Positions 1 through 9,482 of a stretch of DNA of 64,000 nt are shown here, in pieces; within the stretch, counting starts at the first letter, position 1, and every line of letters starts with the position of its first letter. The stretch comes from Anaerobacterium chartisolvens (lineage in GTDB: Bacteria > Bacillota > Clostridia > Acetivibrionales > DSM-27016). The position numbers and the translations under genes were made by a program. The stretch is taken from contig NZ_QPJT01000019.1 of NCBI RefSeq assembly GCF_003337415.1, forward strand, positions 25,688 through 89,687. Direction: 5' to 3'. The notes beneath the pieces are model-generated. The model had not been told where the DNA came from and ran no database searches. It saw only the letters and a list, made by a program, of their open reading frames with translations.

Positions 1-205
1 TAAAAAAATATATAAAAATAGAGGATTTTATATATGCATGTAGAATATACATAAATATACATATTTGTATCACATCATTTTAGTATACGTTTTTTAATAT
101 TTGTGTTTGGAAGTAGCTTTGAAAGTTGTTTTATTTGTAAACATATAGGCTTATGAGGATGTTTGTCTGGCGGTGAGGCATTAACATGCTTCAAGGGGGA
201 ATAGA

Positions 206-1654
206 ATGAAAAGTAAGCTTTGTGAACTGTATGTGATAAAATATATTATCATGATGTTTATTTTGTCTGCTACCCTTTTATATATGTACTATAAAGGGAA
301 TATTGATACTCGTGCAATAGTTTTATGTGTTGCCGCGGTATTCATTATGGAAATACTACTTGATCTGTTTTCAGAGAAATACAGAAGTGGCTCGGAGAAT
401 TCGCAAAGAGATGAGGTAGGGGTAGTAAAAGGCTTTTTACATAAAACGGCGGGTATGAGAAATGAGCTTAAGGTTAAAAATGAAGAGCTTAAGGCTTTGA
501 GGGACATTTCTGAAATTATAACCTCTACCTTTGAGGTTAAAATTATTACCGAATATATATATGAGATTTTCAATAAATTTGCAGGGTGTGACAGGTACCT
601 CATAGCTTTTGCGGATAAATGCTCGGAGCAATTAATTTTTAAATATGAATTCGGCACCATAATATTAAATGAGACGGGAGATTTTGTAGATCAGGAATCT
701 ATAGTGGCAAAATGCTATGAAAGCAAAAGAACGCTTATTGCACTGAATTCATTTATAAAAAGCAGGAATACTGCGGGGGATAAAATTGCCATACCTTTAA
801 GTGTCTCAGGGGAGACTGTGGGAGTTATTTTTATTGAAAGCGGAAGTGCCTATTCGTTTGAAAAGCTAAATATAAGCTTTTTAGAGAATCTCGCGGTTTA
901 TGCCGCTATTTCAATAAAAAATGCCGAGCTGTTTAACAATCTGTATGAGCAGAAGCAGGAGATTGAAGCCCTGTATGAAGAAACAACCGCTGTTAACGAG
1001 GAGCTCAACTCTTATATAAACCAGTTAAATAAAACCAAGGAGGAGCTCAAAAGTAAAAACGATGAGCTTATTGCATATTACAATGAAATACATACGGCAT
1101 ATTTACAGACGGTTACCGCGCTTTCAAACTCCATAGAGGCAAAGGATGCTTATACAAGAGGGCACTGCCAGAGAGTTATGGAGATTTCCTGCGAGCTTGG
1201 AAAGAGGCTTGGAATGAGTGAAAGTGAAATTGAGGATTTAAGATATGTTGCAATACTGCATGATATAGGTAAAATAGGAGTTCCCGCAAGGATATTAAAT
1301 AAGCAGGGGAAATTGACCGATGATGAATATAATGATATAAAAAAGCACCCTTTAATTGCATATAATATATTAAAGGATGTAGAATTTATTAAGGGAGGGC
1401 TGGACGGCATTCTCCAGCATCATGAGAGATATGACGGCAAGGGATACCCGTATGGCATTAAAGGAGAAGGGATATGCAAGCTGGGGAGGATACTTTGCAT
1501 AGCCGATGCGTTTGACGCTATGACGAGCGACAGGCCTTACAGAAAGGCCATGTCAATGAGGGAGGCTGTTAGTGAAATAGAAAGGTGCAAGGGAAGCCAA
1601 TTTGATCCCTATATTGCATCCGAATTTATACAATTAAGCAAGCAAATTATATAA
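206..1654 (+). CDS. Membrane-anchored GAF / HD-GYP domain protein (putative c-di-GMP phosphodiesterase)
   Basis: The 482-residue protein starts with two hydrophobic segments (about residues 10-28 and 36-54), followed by a GAF-type sensor domain (about 95-245), a charged coiled coil (about 245-300) and a C-terminal HD-GYP domain. The catalytic features are visible: HDIGKIG near residue 352 and HHERYDGKGYP near 404. HD-GYP enzymes hydrolyse the second messenger c-di-GMP (family knowledge). The protein probably senses a ligand on the cytoplasmic side of the membrane. A Shine-Dalgarno AAGGGGGA lies just before the ATG. A GGDEF protein with a similar GAF and coiled-coil layout is encoded at 6243, so synthesis and breakdown of c-di-GMP are both represented nearby. 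The signal sensed is unknown. Confidence 0.85.
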   Translation: MKSKLCELYVIKYIIMMFILSATLLYMYYKGNIDTRAIVLCVAAVFIMEILLDLFSEKYRSGSENSQRDEVGVVKGFLHKTAGMRNELKVKNEELKALRDISEIITSTFEVKIITEYIYEIFNKFAGCDRYLIAFADKCSEQLIFKYEFGTIILNETGDFVDQESIVAKCYESKRTLIALNSFIKSRNTAGDKIAIPLSVSGETVGVIFIESGSAYSFEKLNISFLENLAVYAAISIKNAELFNNLYEQKQEIEALYEETTAVNEELNSYINQLNKTKEELKSKNDELIAYYNEIHTAYLQTVTALSNSIEAKDAYTRGHCQRVMEISCELGKRLGMSESEIEDLRYVAILHDIGKIGVPARILNKQGKLTDDEYNDIKKHPLIAYNILKDVEFIKGGLDGILQHHERYDGKGYPYGIKGEGICKLGRILCIADAFDAMTSDRPYRKAMSMREAVSEIERCKGSQFDPYIASEFIQLSKQII

Positions 1655-1708
1655 TGTGGTGTTTATAGGATATTATACCAGTGAAGAATAGCTGAATTGT
1701 GCGGGATT

Positions 1709-1742
1709 AATGCCATCTGGCTTTGGCGGGATGGCGTTTTTT
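1709..1742 (+). terminator. Intrinsic terminator after the HD-GYP gene
   Basis: A stem TGCCATC (1711-1717) pairs with GATGGC(G) (1730-1736) and is followed by six T. It separates the HD-GYP gene from glgA and contains the in-frame TTG of the longest glgA reading frame, which argues against that upstream start. Confidence 0.75.
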
Positions 1743-1821
1743 ACTATATAAATGCCTGTATATTTACATCGCGGGCGTTAAGACAAAGAATAAGAACAAT
1801 ATATCAATAGGGGGTAAACAA

Positions 1822-3291
1822 ATGCAAAAAAACAGTGGTTTGAAAATATTATTTGTTTCGGTTGAAGTTTCTCCATTTGCCAAGACAGGCGGTTTGGCCG
1901 ATGTTGCGGGTTCTCTTCCTCAGGTGCTTGCGTCAATGGGCAATGACATAAGGGTTGTTATGCCGCAGTATAAAATTATCAAAAGTCCCATGGAATATGT
2001 AACGGATTTTGAGGTTATGGTTGATTTTAAAAAGGAAACCTGTATAGTAAAGGGAACCGAAGTGCCTATTGGCCCAAGGAAGCAAAACGGAAGTATGACT
2101 GTATATTTTATAGGAAATTATCATTACTACGACAGGGAAGGGATATATTGCTATCCTGACGATGGAGAGCGCTTTGCTTTTTTTTGCAGTGCGGTGCTTA
2201 AGATGCTTCCTAAAATAGATTTTAAGCCGGATATAATACACTGCAATGACTGGCATACCGGGCCGATATGCATGATTTTAAAGGAAAACTATAAGGACGA
2301 CCCGTTTTACAGCGGAATATCCACTGTCTACACAGTTCATAATCTGGAGTATCAAGGGAATTTCTGGGCTGAGGCATATAAATTATTTAATGTGGGGAGA
2401 GGGGTTCTTGACTCCGATAAAGCAGAATTTTATGGGGAATTCAGTTTTATGAAGGCTGGGCTTGTATACTGTGATAAAATTAGTACTGTAAGTGAAGCTT
2501 ACGCACGTGAAATACAAACTCCGGAGTATGGTGAAAAGCTGGAGGGACTGCTTAAAAAAAGAGAAAAAGATCTTTTCGGAATAATTAATGGAATAAGCTA
2601 TAATGATTTCAACCCGCAAAAGGATAAAAGCATATATAAAAATTTTAATGCTAAAACGGTGCATAATAAGAGAGAGAATAAATATGACCTTCAAAGGGAA
2701 TTGGGGCTTCCTGTAGGAGATATGCCGGTAGCAGGCCTTATTTCCAGACTTACGGGACAAAAAGGGCTGGAGCTCATCATTGAATCGCTTGATGAAATTA
2801 TGGCAGAGCAGGACATGCAATTTATTCTTCTTGGCTCAGGTGACGCACATTATGAGGAGGCTTTTAAAAATGCCGCAATCAAGTACCCCGATAGGATTTC
2901 GGCAAATATAGTATTTAATGTCGAGCTGGCACAAAAAATATACGCGGGGTGTGATATCTTTCTTATGCCGTCTAAATTTGAGCCCTGCGGCTTAGGGCAG
3001 ATGATTAGCTTGAGATATGGTACCGTTCCAGTAGTCAGAGCTGTGGGCGGACTGGCAGACACGGTAATTGATTTTGATGAGGATAATGAAAACGGAAACG
3101 GTTTTTCATTTACGGAATTTACCGCCGAGGCGTTTTATGAGGCACTAAACAGGGCACTGAGGCTATACGCTGAGGAGCCGGAGAAGTGGTACAAGCTTAT
3201 TGAAAAGGGCATGGGGTGTAATTTTTCATGGACCACTCCTGCAAAAAAATATATGAAGCTATACCAGACGGCATTAAAGGATGAAGCTTAA
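1822..3291 (+). CDS. glgA: Glycogen synthase (GT5)
   Basis: The 489-residue protein transfers glucose from ADP-glucose to the growing alpha-1,4-glucan chain; glycogen is a carbon store before sporulation in clostridia. The GT5 signature KTGGLADVAG lies about 20 residues from the N-terminus, and the C-terminal GT-B half carries the donor-site segment EPCGLGQMISLRYG and the VGGLADTV motif. Length is normal for bacterial GlgA (470-490). The longest frame begins at a TTG at 1723 inside the upstream terminator, but the ATG at 1822 has AATAGGGGGT seven bases upstream and gives the usual N-terminus, so I chose it. No other glycogen gene is adjacent, so it appears to be a single-gene unit. Confidence 0.95.
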   Translation: MQKNSGLKILFVSVEVSPFAKTGGLADVAGSLPQVLASMGNDIRVVMPQYKIIKSPMEYVTDFEVMVDFKKETCIVKGTEVPIGPRKQNGSMTVYFIGNYHYYDREGIYCYPDDGERFAFFCSAVLKMLPKIDFKPDIIHCNDWHTGPICMILKENYKDDPFYSGISTVYTVHNLEYQGNFWAEAYKLFNVGRGVLDSDKAEFYGEFSFMKAGLVYCDKISTVSEAYAREIQTPEYGEKLEGLLKKREKDLFGIINGISYNDFNPQKDKSIYKNFNAKTVHNKRENKYDLQRELGLPVGDMPVAGLISRLTGQKGLELIIESLDEIMAEQDMQFILLGSGDAHYEEAFKNAAIKYPDRISANIVFNVELAQKIYAGCDIFLMPSKFEPCGLGQMISLRYGTVPVVRAVGGLADTVIDFDEDNENGNGFSFTEFTAEAFYEALNRALRLYAEEPEKWYKLIEKGMGCNFSWTTPAKKYMKLYQTALKDEA

Positions 3292-3327
3292 GAATATAAA
3301 ATTCAGCACATAAAGAGGACTATATGT

Positions 3328-3963
3328 ATGAATGAAAACGAACGTATCGACAACATAATAAAAGAATTTGATTTGCTGTATAATGATGCACAGTGTTCTC
3401 TCGAGTACAAGGACCCGCTCCAATTGTTGATATCAACCCAGCTTGCTGCACAATGCACCGATGCAAGGGTTAATATGGTAACTGAGACTTTATTCCAAAA
3501 ATATAAAAATGTGTTTGATTTTGCGGGCGCAGATATAGAAGAGCTGGAGCAGGATATAAGGTCTACAGGCTTTTATAGAAACAAAGCCCGGAATATAATA
3601 AACTGCTGCCGTATGCTTATTGAAAAATATGACGGCAGGGTGCCGGGGAATATGGATGACCTGCTAAAGCTCCCCGGAGTGGGGCGTAAAACCGCAAATC
3701 TGGTGCTTGGAGATATTTTCGGCATACCGGGAATTGTGGTTGACACACATGCAAAAAGGCTTGCAAACAGAATAGGACTTACACAAAACAGTGACCCTGA
3801 AAAAATAGAATATGATTTAATGGATATAATACCCAGAGAATATTGGAGCAAATTCTGCCACCAGCTTGTATACCATGGGAGGGCTGTTTGCGTGGCAAGA
3901 AAGCCCCAATGCGGCATATGCACCATAAAAAGCTATTGCGACTATTATAAAACTCTAAAATAG
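3328..3963 (+). CDS. nth: Endonuclease III (base-excision repair glycosylase/AP lyase)
   Basis: The 211-residue protein removes oxidised pyrimidines and nicks at abasic sites. The helix-hairpin-helix LPGVGRKTANLVL is followed by VDTHAKR; these carry the family's catalytic lysine (in GRKTA) and aspartate (in VDTH). The C-terminus holds the 4Fe-4S motif C-x6-C-x2-C-x5-C (CVARKPQC GIC TIKSYC). Length matches E. coli Nth. An AAAGAGGA ribosome site precedes the ATG. It follows glgA by 36 bases and may be cotranscribed with it, but there is no functional link. Confidence 0.96.
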   Translation: MNENERIDNIIKEFDLLYNDAQCSLEYKDPLQLLISTQLAAQCTDARVNMVTETLFQKYKNVFDFAGADIEELEQDIRSTGFYRNKARNIINCCRMLIEKYDGRVPGNMDDLLKLPGVGRKTANLVLGDIFGIPGIVVDTHAKRLANRIGLTQNSDPEKIEYDLMDIIPREYWSKFCHQLVYHGRAVCVARKPQCGICTIKSYCDYYKTLK

Positions 3964-4109
3964 AGGGTTTTTAAGCCTGTTTTTGAAAAACTGAATAAAA
4001 GAGAAGGATTTTGAAGCTTAGTGTCGAAATTTAATTAGTTATGATAATGGTATATTTTTGTGCTTGAGCATAATTAAATTTAAAATATTATTTTACATGA
4101 GGTGTGTGT

Positions 4110-6197
4110 ATGGCTGTCAATGCGGGTCAATCGCGTAAAGAAGAAAAGAAAAAAAATATTATTCGGTTGAACAAGCAGACAGAGGTCAAAAAGCCTGCTG
4201 CTGACGCAAGGGGCACTATAGAGCCCCAGGATATTATATTTGCTCTGGACATAGGGACCAGAACTGTCGTTGGAATCGTGGGAGTGCCCGAAGGAAATAA
4301 ATTTAAGGTCATTGCATCTGAGGTAGTGGAGCATAAAAACAGGGCAATGCTTGACGGGCAAATCCATAATATAGGACAGGTGGCAGAGGTAGCCGGAGAG
4401 GTAAAGGGGAGGCTTGAGAAAAAGCTGGGCTTTGCTTTGACAAAGGTAGCTATAGCGGCTGCGGGAAGGGTTTTGCGCACATGTGAAATAACCGTTCACA
4501 GGGATACGGATTCGTCAAAGGAAATAGACAGGGCCACTGTCGGCAGTATAGAAATGGAAGGAATACAGATGGCCCAGCTCAAGCTGGATGATGAAATGTC
4601 TCAGGAGGAGAAGACGCAGTTTTATTGTGTTGGATACAGCGTCATAAATTATTATTTAAACGGGTATATCATTTCTTCTCTTGAGGGGCATAAGGCAAAA
4701 AAAATAGGGGTAGATATTCTGGCCACGTTTTTGCCCCACATAGTAGTTGACAGTCTTTATACTGTAATGAATAAGATAGGCCTTGAGGTTGTAAGCCTTA
4801 CCCTTGAGCCCATTGCCGCTATAAATGTTACAATCCCCAAGGATCTCAGGCTTTTGAATCTGGCGCTTGTGGATATTGGTGCAGGCACTTCTGATATTGC
4901 GCTTACAAAGGATGGAAGTGTTATTGCGTATGGAATGGCGCCTATTGCGGGGGATGAAATTACTGAAAAAATAGCTCAAAATTACCTTGTAGATTTCATT
5001 ACGGCTGAAAAAATAAAAATTTCATTATCCTCAAGTAACGATAAAGTCAGCTTTACCGATATACTGGGGAAAAAGCATACCGTAGACATAGAGGATGTTC
5101 GCAACGCTGTGAATCCCTCCATTCTTTTTTTGGCGGAGACCATATCCGGCAAAATCCTTGAGTACAATAAAAAGGCCCCCAATGCAATTTTTTTAATAGG
5201 AGGGGGCAGCCGTATACCCGGACTTACAGACATGATTGCCGACAGCCTTAAAATACCTAGGGAAAGGGTTGCGGTAAGGGGAAGGGATATAATACAGAAT
5301 GTCAAATTCAACGGAAGAAAGCTGTCGGGCCCTGAATCGGTTACGCCTGTGGGAATAGCGGTTACAGCTATGATTCAGCGCGGTCAGGACTTTTTGGAGG
5401 TAACCGTAAATGAAAGCAAAATTCGCCTTTTCAATTCCAGAAGGATGACTGTTGCCGATGCATTAATACTGATGGGCTTTAACCCCGGGCAGTTGATCGG
5501 AAGATCTGGAAAGAGCCTTTCCTTTGAGCTGAACGGAGTAAAAAAGACTATACGGGGAGAATACGGAAGGGCTGCCGAAATATTTGTAAACGGTATGCCG
5601 GGAAATCTTGAGACAGTTTTAAAGCATGATGACTATATTAAAATAAATCCCGCGGAAAACGGAAGAGATGCTGAAATAAAGGCCGGGGATGTGATGAGCA
5701 TGTCGGCGGGAAGGGTTTATTTGAATGGAGCTGCCACAGACATTGCTTCGAAAGTCTATATAAATCAAAAGCCTGCCGGAAGGGAGAGCATAATCTGTGA
5801 GGGTGATGCTGTGCAGGTAAGCTGTATAAAGACCCTTTCGGATTTAATTGAATTTTATGAGATGGATAAAGACGGCTATGATTTTTCAGTCAACGGACAA
5901 AAAGAAGAAATGCATTATATTCTGAAAGATGACGATGCCGTTGAGGTTATAAAAAAATCTGAAAATAAGGCCGAGGTTTTTGATTTAACAAATGCCTTTA
6001 GTGTTACAATCAATGGCAAAAGCACTTTGCTGCCTGATAAGAAAAGCCAATACATATTTGTGGATATTTTTAACTATATTGAGTTTGACTTGTCAAAGCC
6101 TCAGGGCAGTATAGCTTTAAAGCTTAATGGAAATCAAGCTGCCTTCACTGACAAAATTGAGTCTGGGGATATTATCGACATATACTGGGAGAAATAG
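4110..6197 (+). CDS. FtsA-like actin-fold protein with long C-terminal extension
   Basis: The 695-residue protein has the actin/Hsp70-type ATPase signatures of the FtsA/PilM family: phosphate-1 LDIGTRTVVGIVG (about 42-54), phosphate-2 LVDIGAGTSDIALT (about 252-265) and adenosine loop FLIGGGSRIPGL (about 361-372). Between them lies a region with the FtsA-specific 1C-like position. After about residue 425 there are some 270 further residues, rich in short beta-type segments with ubiquitin- or SLBB-like character, which classic FtsA (about 420 residues) lacks. Such long FtsA-domain proteins occur in clostridia besides true FtsA. It may link a membrane or division complex to ATP, but its role is not known. 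The longest frame starts at GTG 4104; ATG 4110 is better spaced from TGAGG. It has no ftsZ partner here. Confidence 0.75.
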   Translation: MAVNAGQSRKEEKKKNIIRLNKQTEVKKPAADARGTIEPQDIIFALDIGTRTVVGIVGVPEGNKFKVIASEVVEHKNRAMLDGQIHNIGQVAEVAGEVKGRLEKKLGFALTKVAIAAAGRVLRTCEITVHRDTDSSKEIDRATVGSIEMEGIQMAQLKLDDEMSQEEKTQFYCVGYSVINYYLNGYIISSLEGHKAKKIGVDILATFLPHIVVDSLYTVMNKIGLEVVSLTLEPIAAINVTIPKDLRLLNLALVDIGAGTSDIALTKDGSVIAYGMAPIAGDEITEKIAQNYLVDFITAEKIKISLSSSNDKVSFTDILGKKHTVDIEDVRNAVNPSILFLAETISGKILEYNKKAPNAIFLIGGGSRIPGLTDMIADSLKIPRERVAVRGRDIIQNVKFNGRKLSGPESVTPVGIAVTAMIQRGQDFLEVTVNESKIRLFNSRRMTVADALILMGFNPGQLIGRSGKSLSFELNGVKKTIRGEYGRAAEIFVNGMPGNLETVLKHDDYIKINPAENGRDAEIKAGDVMSMSAGRVYLNGAATDIASKVYINQKPAGRESIICEGDAVQVSCIKTLSDLIEFYEMDKDGYDFSVNGQKEEMHYILKDDDAVEVIKKSENKAEVFDLTNAFSVTINGKSTLLPDKKSQYIFVDIFNYIEFDLSKPQGSIALKLNGNQAAFTDKIESGDIIDIYWEK

Positions 6198-6242
6198 TCC
6201 GGTTGTATAAATTTTGATATAGGGGTAGAAGGGTGTGTTCTT

Positions 6243-7928
6243 GTGGATAGGGTTGATAAATACGATCAGATGTATTTAGAGCTTGGGTTTGCTTTTATAT
6301 TGATAGGCTTTTTTTACATTGCTGTACATGATGTTTTATTTGCTGCCCACAGCATATTATTATATCATTTGCTCTTCTTTGCTTTTATAATGGTTTACAC
6401 ATACTTAAAGCATTATATGGTAAAGAAGAATATTTTCAAGAGGGAAAGGCTTATATTTGTTTTTAAAATCATGGACATAAGCTTTTTTTCGTTTGGTATA
6501 GTGTATCTTAACATAGGAGAATGGGCATATATATTTACAATCCTTATTCTTGCTTTTACCAGTCTGGTTAAGGGTAAACGACAGGGCTTGCTTCTGGTTG
6601 CAATATTAATAGTTACCACCTTTCTTATTTATATATCCTACAATATTTCTGTATCCAATCAGAGAATATTGCTTGTTGAATTTTTCACATCACAGCTTTT
6701 TTTCCAGATGCTGTTTTATTACATAACAGTTATACTTTTTGTAATGATATGCAGCAAGATCCAGAGGAACAATATGGAAAACGAAGAGGAGAACAAGAAG
6801 CTGCTGGCACAGCTTGAGGAAAAGTATCAGCAGCTTGAGGCGGCTCAGGATGAAATAAAAATTCATTACGGAAAATTAAAGGACACAAACATAAAGCTTG
6901 AGGACACAAACAAAAAATTGACAAGCAGTATTGCGGAGTTTTATACCTTGCAGCAAATTACTCAGGCAATAAGCTCAATATTTGATATAAATGAGCTTTT
7001 GAAGTATGTGAATGACATAATTCTGGGAGTTATGGGGGTAAGCTATTCCACAATAATACTTTACGATGAGAAAAAGTCGAAATTAACGGTGCATACTACC
7101 AACATTAAGAATAAAGAGGAGCTTGATATTTTAAACAACAACATCAACTGCAATATCCTCATGAACGCTCTGAACAATTCAAAGCCCATTATCGAAAACT
7201 TTGCCGACTCCGACGAGTATGTTTTTACGGATGGTAGAGATGTTAATTCCCTCATTTGCGTACCGCTGAGTACAAAAACAAGAAAGTTCGGGCTGGTGCT
7301 TATAGAACAGAAATATTATGGTGCTTTTGACGACGAAAATGTAAGGCTTTTAGATATAATAGGGCAGCAGGTGGGCATTGCATTGGAAAATGCCGAGCTG
7401 TACCAAAAAATGCATGAGCTGGCCACTATTGACGGACTTACGGGTATTTACAACAGGCTTTATTTTCAGGAAAGGCTTCAAAAGGAATTTTCAAAAGCAC
7501 AGAAGGGTGGGTATAATCTTTCTGTTGCCATATTTGACATAGACCATTTTAAAAGATTTAATGATACCTTCGGACATTTATTCGGAGACAAGGTATTAAA
7601 AAGCATAGCCGGTACGGTGAAGGATTTTTTGAGAAGCACCGATGTTTTTGCCAGATACGGAGGAGAGGAGTTCATAATACTTTTTCCCCGCACAAGCACC
7701 GAGGAGGCGTATGAAAAGGTTGAAGCCTTAAGGAAAAAAATAAACCAGCACAGTATAAAGGATAACCTTGTTACAGCCTGTGTCACCGTCAGCTTTGGCA
7801 TAGCATGCTTTCCTGAGAGCGCCGTTACGGAAAGTGAGTTTATAAGAAAAGCGGATGATGCCTTGTATGCCGCTAAAAATGCAGGAAGAAACTGTGTGAA
7901 GGTTGCGGATGTATGGATAAGGGAATGA
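6243..7928 (+). CDS. Membrane diguanylate cyclase with GAF and GGDEF domains
   Basis: The 561-residue protein has six or so hydrophobic helices in residues 10-170, a strongly charged coiled coil (about 178-235), a GAF domain (about 240-390) and a GGDEF domain (about 395-555). The active site reads RYGGEEF, so it should make c-di-GMP from two GTP. The motif RSTD sits five residues before GGEEF, matching the RxxD inhibitory product-binding site. DGLTGIYNR and DIDHFKRFND are canonical. The start is a GTG (6243) after GAAGGG. It lies 45 bases after the FtsA-like gene and may share its transcript. Confidence 0.88.
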   Translation: MDRVDKYDQMYLELGFAFILIGFFYIAVHDVLFAAHSILLYHLLFFAFIMVYTYLKHYMVKKNIFKRERLIFVFKIMDISFFSFGIVYLNIGEWAYIFTILILAFTSLVKGKRQGLLLVAILIVTTFLIYISYNISVSNQRILLVEFFTSQLFFQMLFYYITVILFVMICSKIQRNNMENEEENKKLLAQLEEKYQQLEAAQDEIKIHYGKLKDTNIKLEDTNKKLTSSIAEFYTLQQITQAISSIFDINELLKYVNDIILGVMGVSYSTIILYDEKKSKLTVHTTNIKNKEELDILNNNINCNILMNALNNSKPIIENFADSDEYVFTDGRDVNSLICVPLSTKTRKFGLVLIEQKYYGAFDDENVRLLDIIGQQVGIALENAELYQKMHELATIDGLTGIYNRLYFQERLQKEFSKAQKGGYNLSVAIFDIDHFKRFNDTFGHLFGDKVLKSIAGTVKDFLRSTDVFARYGGEEFIILFPRTSTEEAYEKVEALRKKINQHSIKDNLVTACVTVSFGIACFPESAVTESEFIRKADDALYAAKNAGRNCVKVADVWIRE

Positions 7929-7998
7929 TGAATTTTCACCAAAAACAGACTTTTGGAATATATTAAAATATGGATGCGTTTTTGAGAGGAGTGTGCAT

Positions 7999-8070
7999 AT
8001 GAAAATAATGGTGGTAAAAATGCCGAGATTTTTTGGAAATATAATTAAAAAGGTACTTAGGATGGGATAA
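7999..8070 (+). CDS. spoVM: Stage V sporulation protein M (SpoVM), 23 residues
   Basis: A tiny gene with ribosome site GAGAGGAG seven bases before ATG encodes a 23-residue peptide starting MKIMVVKMPRFFGNIIKK. It aligns without gaps with Bacillus subtilis SpoVM (MKFYTIKLPKFLGGIVR...): K2, K7, P9, F11, G13, I15 and L20 coincide. P9 is the residue known to be needed for SpoVM to recognise the convex forespore membrane, where it anchors SpoIVA and the spore coat. Convergent rpmB is the next gene; spoVM and rpmB are also neighbours in B. subtilis. The peptide is slightly shorter than the Bacillus one (26 residues). Confidence 0.9.
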   Translation: MKIMVVKMPRFFGNIIKKVLRMG

Positions 8071-8073
8071 ATC

Positions 8074-8107
8074 AAAATAAAAGAAGCATATATGCTTCTT
8101 TTATTTT
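8074..8107. terminator. Bidirectional terminator between spoVM and rpmB
   Basis: A perfect 17+17 palindrome with A-rich left and T-rich right flanks (centre GAAGCATATATGCTTC) lies between two convergent genes, so it can terminate both transcripts. Confidence 0.9.
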
Positions 8108-8117
8108 AGTTTATTCT

Positions 8118-8306
8118 TTAGACTGCCCTTGTAACCTTGTTGGAACGAAGGCACCTTGTACAAACATGTGCTGATTTGGTAGTACCATTATCAACGATTT
8201 TAACCTTTTTAACGTTAGGCTTCCAAGATCTGTTTGTTTTTCTGTTTGAATGACTTACACTTAAGCCGAAACGAACATCCTTACTGCATATATCACATTT
8301 TGCCAT
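8118..8306 (-). CDS. rpmB: 50S ribosomal protein L28
   Basis: The 62-residue basic protein is a structural component of the large ribosomal subunit. It begins MAKCDICSK, contains the L28 core SHSNRKTNRSWKPN, and carries two CxxC pairs (CDIC and CTRC), i.e. the zinc-binding form of L28. The minus-strand ribosome site AAGGAGGTGTAAC precedes the ATG. It is monocistronic here, ending at the shared palindrome with spoVM. Confidence 0.98.
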   Translation of the reverse strand: MAKCDICSKDVRFGLSVSHSNRKTNRSWKPNVKKVKIVDNGTTKSAHVCTRCLRSNKVTRAV

Positions 8307-8542
8307 TTATAGTTACACCTCCTTCTAAGTGTGGAGAAATAGTATACTTACTTAAAATTAACATGTACTTTAAAAATCAAAGCAATAACTATTTTAACAT
8401 ATAATAAGGAAATACCGCAAGTTTTTTTTACGAGTTTATAAAAAAATAGAAAATGGGTCAAAAAAATTTCTTCCATCAAATTATATCCTCTATGTAAAAT
8501 ATTTATCGCTACATATAGAAATTATTCGGGCGTTTTAAATGG

Positions 8543-9433
8543 TTACAGGGGGCTGTCTCCTATGGCATCATTGTACGGTTCAATATGAATTATTACCTGA
8601 ACATTGCACGAAAGCTCACTCTGTATCTTTTTTTCTATATTATGTATTAAGGCATGGGACATCTCGACGCTCATATGGGGATCAGTCATTATGTGCATAT
8701 CAACATGAAATTCGTTTTCGTTACCCCTGCTCCTGATCCTGTGAGCATCCCTTACAGATTCAAAGCTTAAGGCAATCTGCTTTAATTTATCCGGATCTAT
8801 TACCGCCTTATCTACAAGAATGTCACTGGTATATTTAAAAATTTCGTAGCCTGCATGGATAATAAAGCCCGAGACAACAAGAGAGGCCAGAGGGTCTATA
8901 AATGATGGCAGGCCCATTTTTATGCATATTAGAGTTACAAGCACACCTAATGACACGTATATATCGCTTCTGGTGTGCATGGAATCGGAAATCAGTATCT
9001 GGCTTGATAACGACTTCCCCTTTTTATACTCAAACCTGCAGACAAATATGTTTATGCAGAGCGTGAAGATTAGCACAATAAGGCTTTCGGTGCTTATTTG
9101 AGGGGAAACGGGATTTATAAAGCGCTCAAAAGCGTCTATAATTACTTTTATTCCTATGGCGAAAAGCATTCCTCCTATAAATAAGCCCGCAAGTGTTTCA
9201 AACTTTTTATGTCCATATGGGTGCTCAAGGTCTACAGGCTTTGAAGCAAACCATATTCCAAGCAGACCTACAATGTTTGAAGCACCGTCTGTAAGAGAAT
9301 GAAAGCCGTCAGCCGTCATGCTGGAGCTTTGTATAATTGTACCAAAAATTATTTTTAAAACGGCTACTCCAAGATTTGCCACCAAAATTATACCAAGTAT
9401 TCTCTGCACTCTTTTATAATTTCCCGTTGCCAC
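8543..9433 (-). CDS. Cation diffusion facilitator (CDF) divalent metal exporter
   Basis: The 296-residue protein has six hydrophobic helices and a cytoplasmic C-terminal domain, and exports divalent metal ions in exchange for protons (CDF family). The metal site shows HxxxD in helix 2 (HSLTD) and HxxxD in helix 5 (HTRSD); this pairing is usual for Zn/Co/Cd-type rather than Mn-type CDFs. The GTG at 9433 is the likely start (AAGGAGAGG six bases upstream); the longest frame would add 20 residues lacking a ribosome site. A candidate NiCo riboswitch with terminator and a consensus promoter lie directly upstream, which points to cobalt/nickel (or iron) control and substrate. Confidence 0.9.
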   Translation of the reverse strand: MATGNYKRVQRILGIILVANLGVAVLKIIFGTIIQSSSMTADGFHSLTDGASNIVGLLGIWFASKPVDLEHPYGHKKFETLAGLFIGGMLFAIGIKVIIDAFERFINPVSPQISTESLIVLIFTLCINIFVCRFEYKKGKSLSSQILISDSMHTRSDIYVSLGVLVTLICIKMGLPSFIDPLASLVVSGFIIHAGYEIFKYTSDILVDKAVIDPDKLKQIALSFESVRDAHRIRSRGNENEFHVDMHIMTDPHMSVEMSHALIHNIEKKIQSELSCNVQVIIHIEPYNDAIGDSPL

Positions 9434-9482
9434 AACAACCTCTCCTTCCTTAGAATATACTTTTATTTTAAATTTTAGGAAC

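Noticed and set aside
1723..1821. N-terminal extension of glycogen synthase
   Set aside because: It starts at a TTG in a terminator hairpin and precedes a good ribosome site with the family's normal N-terminus.
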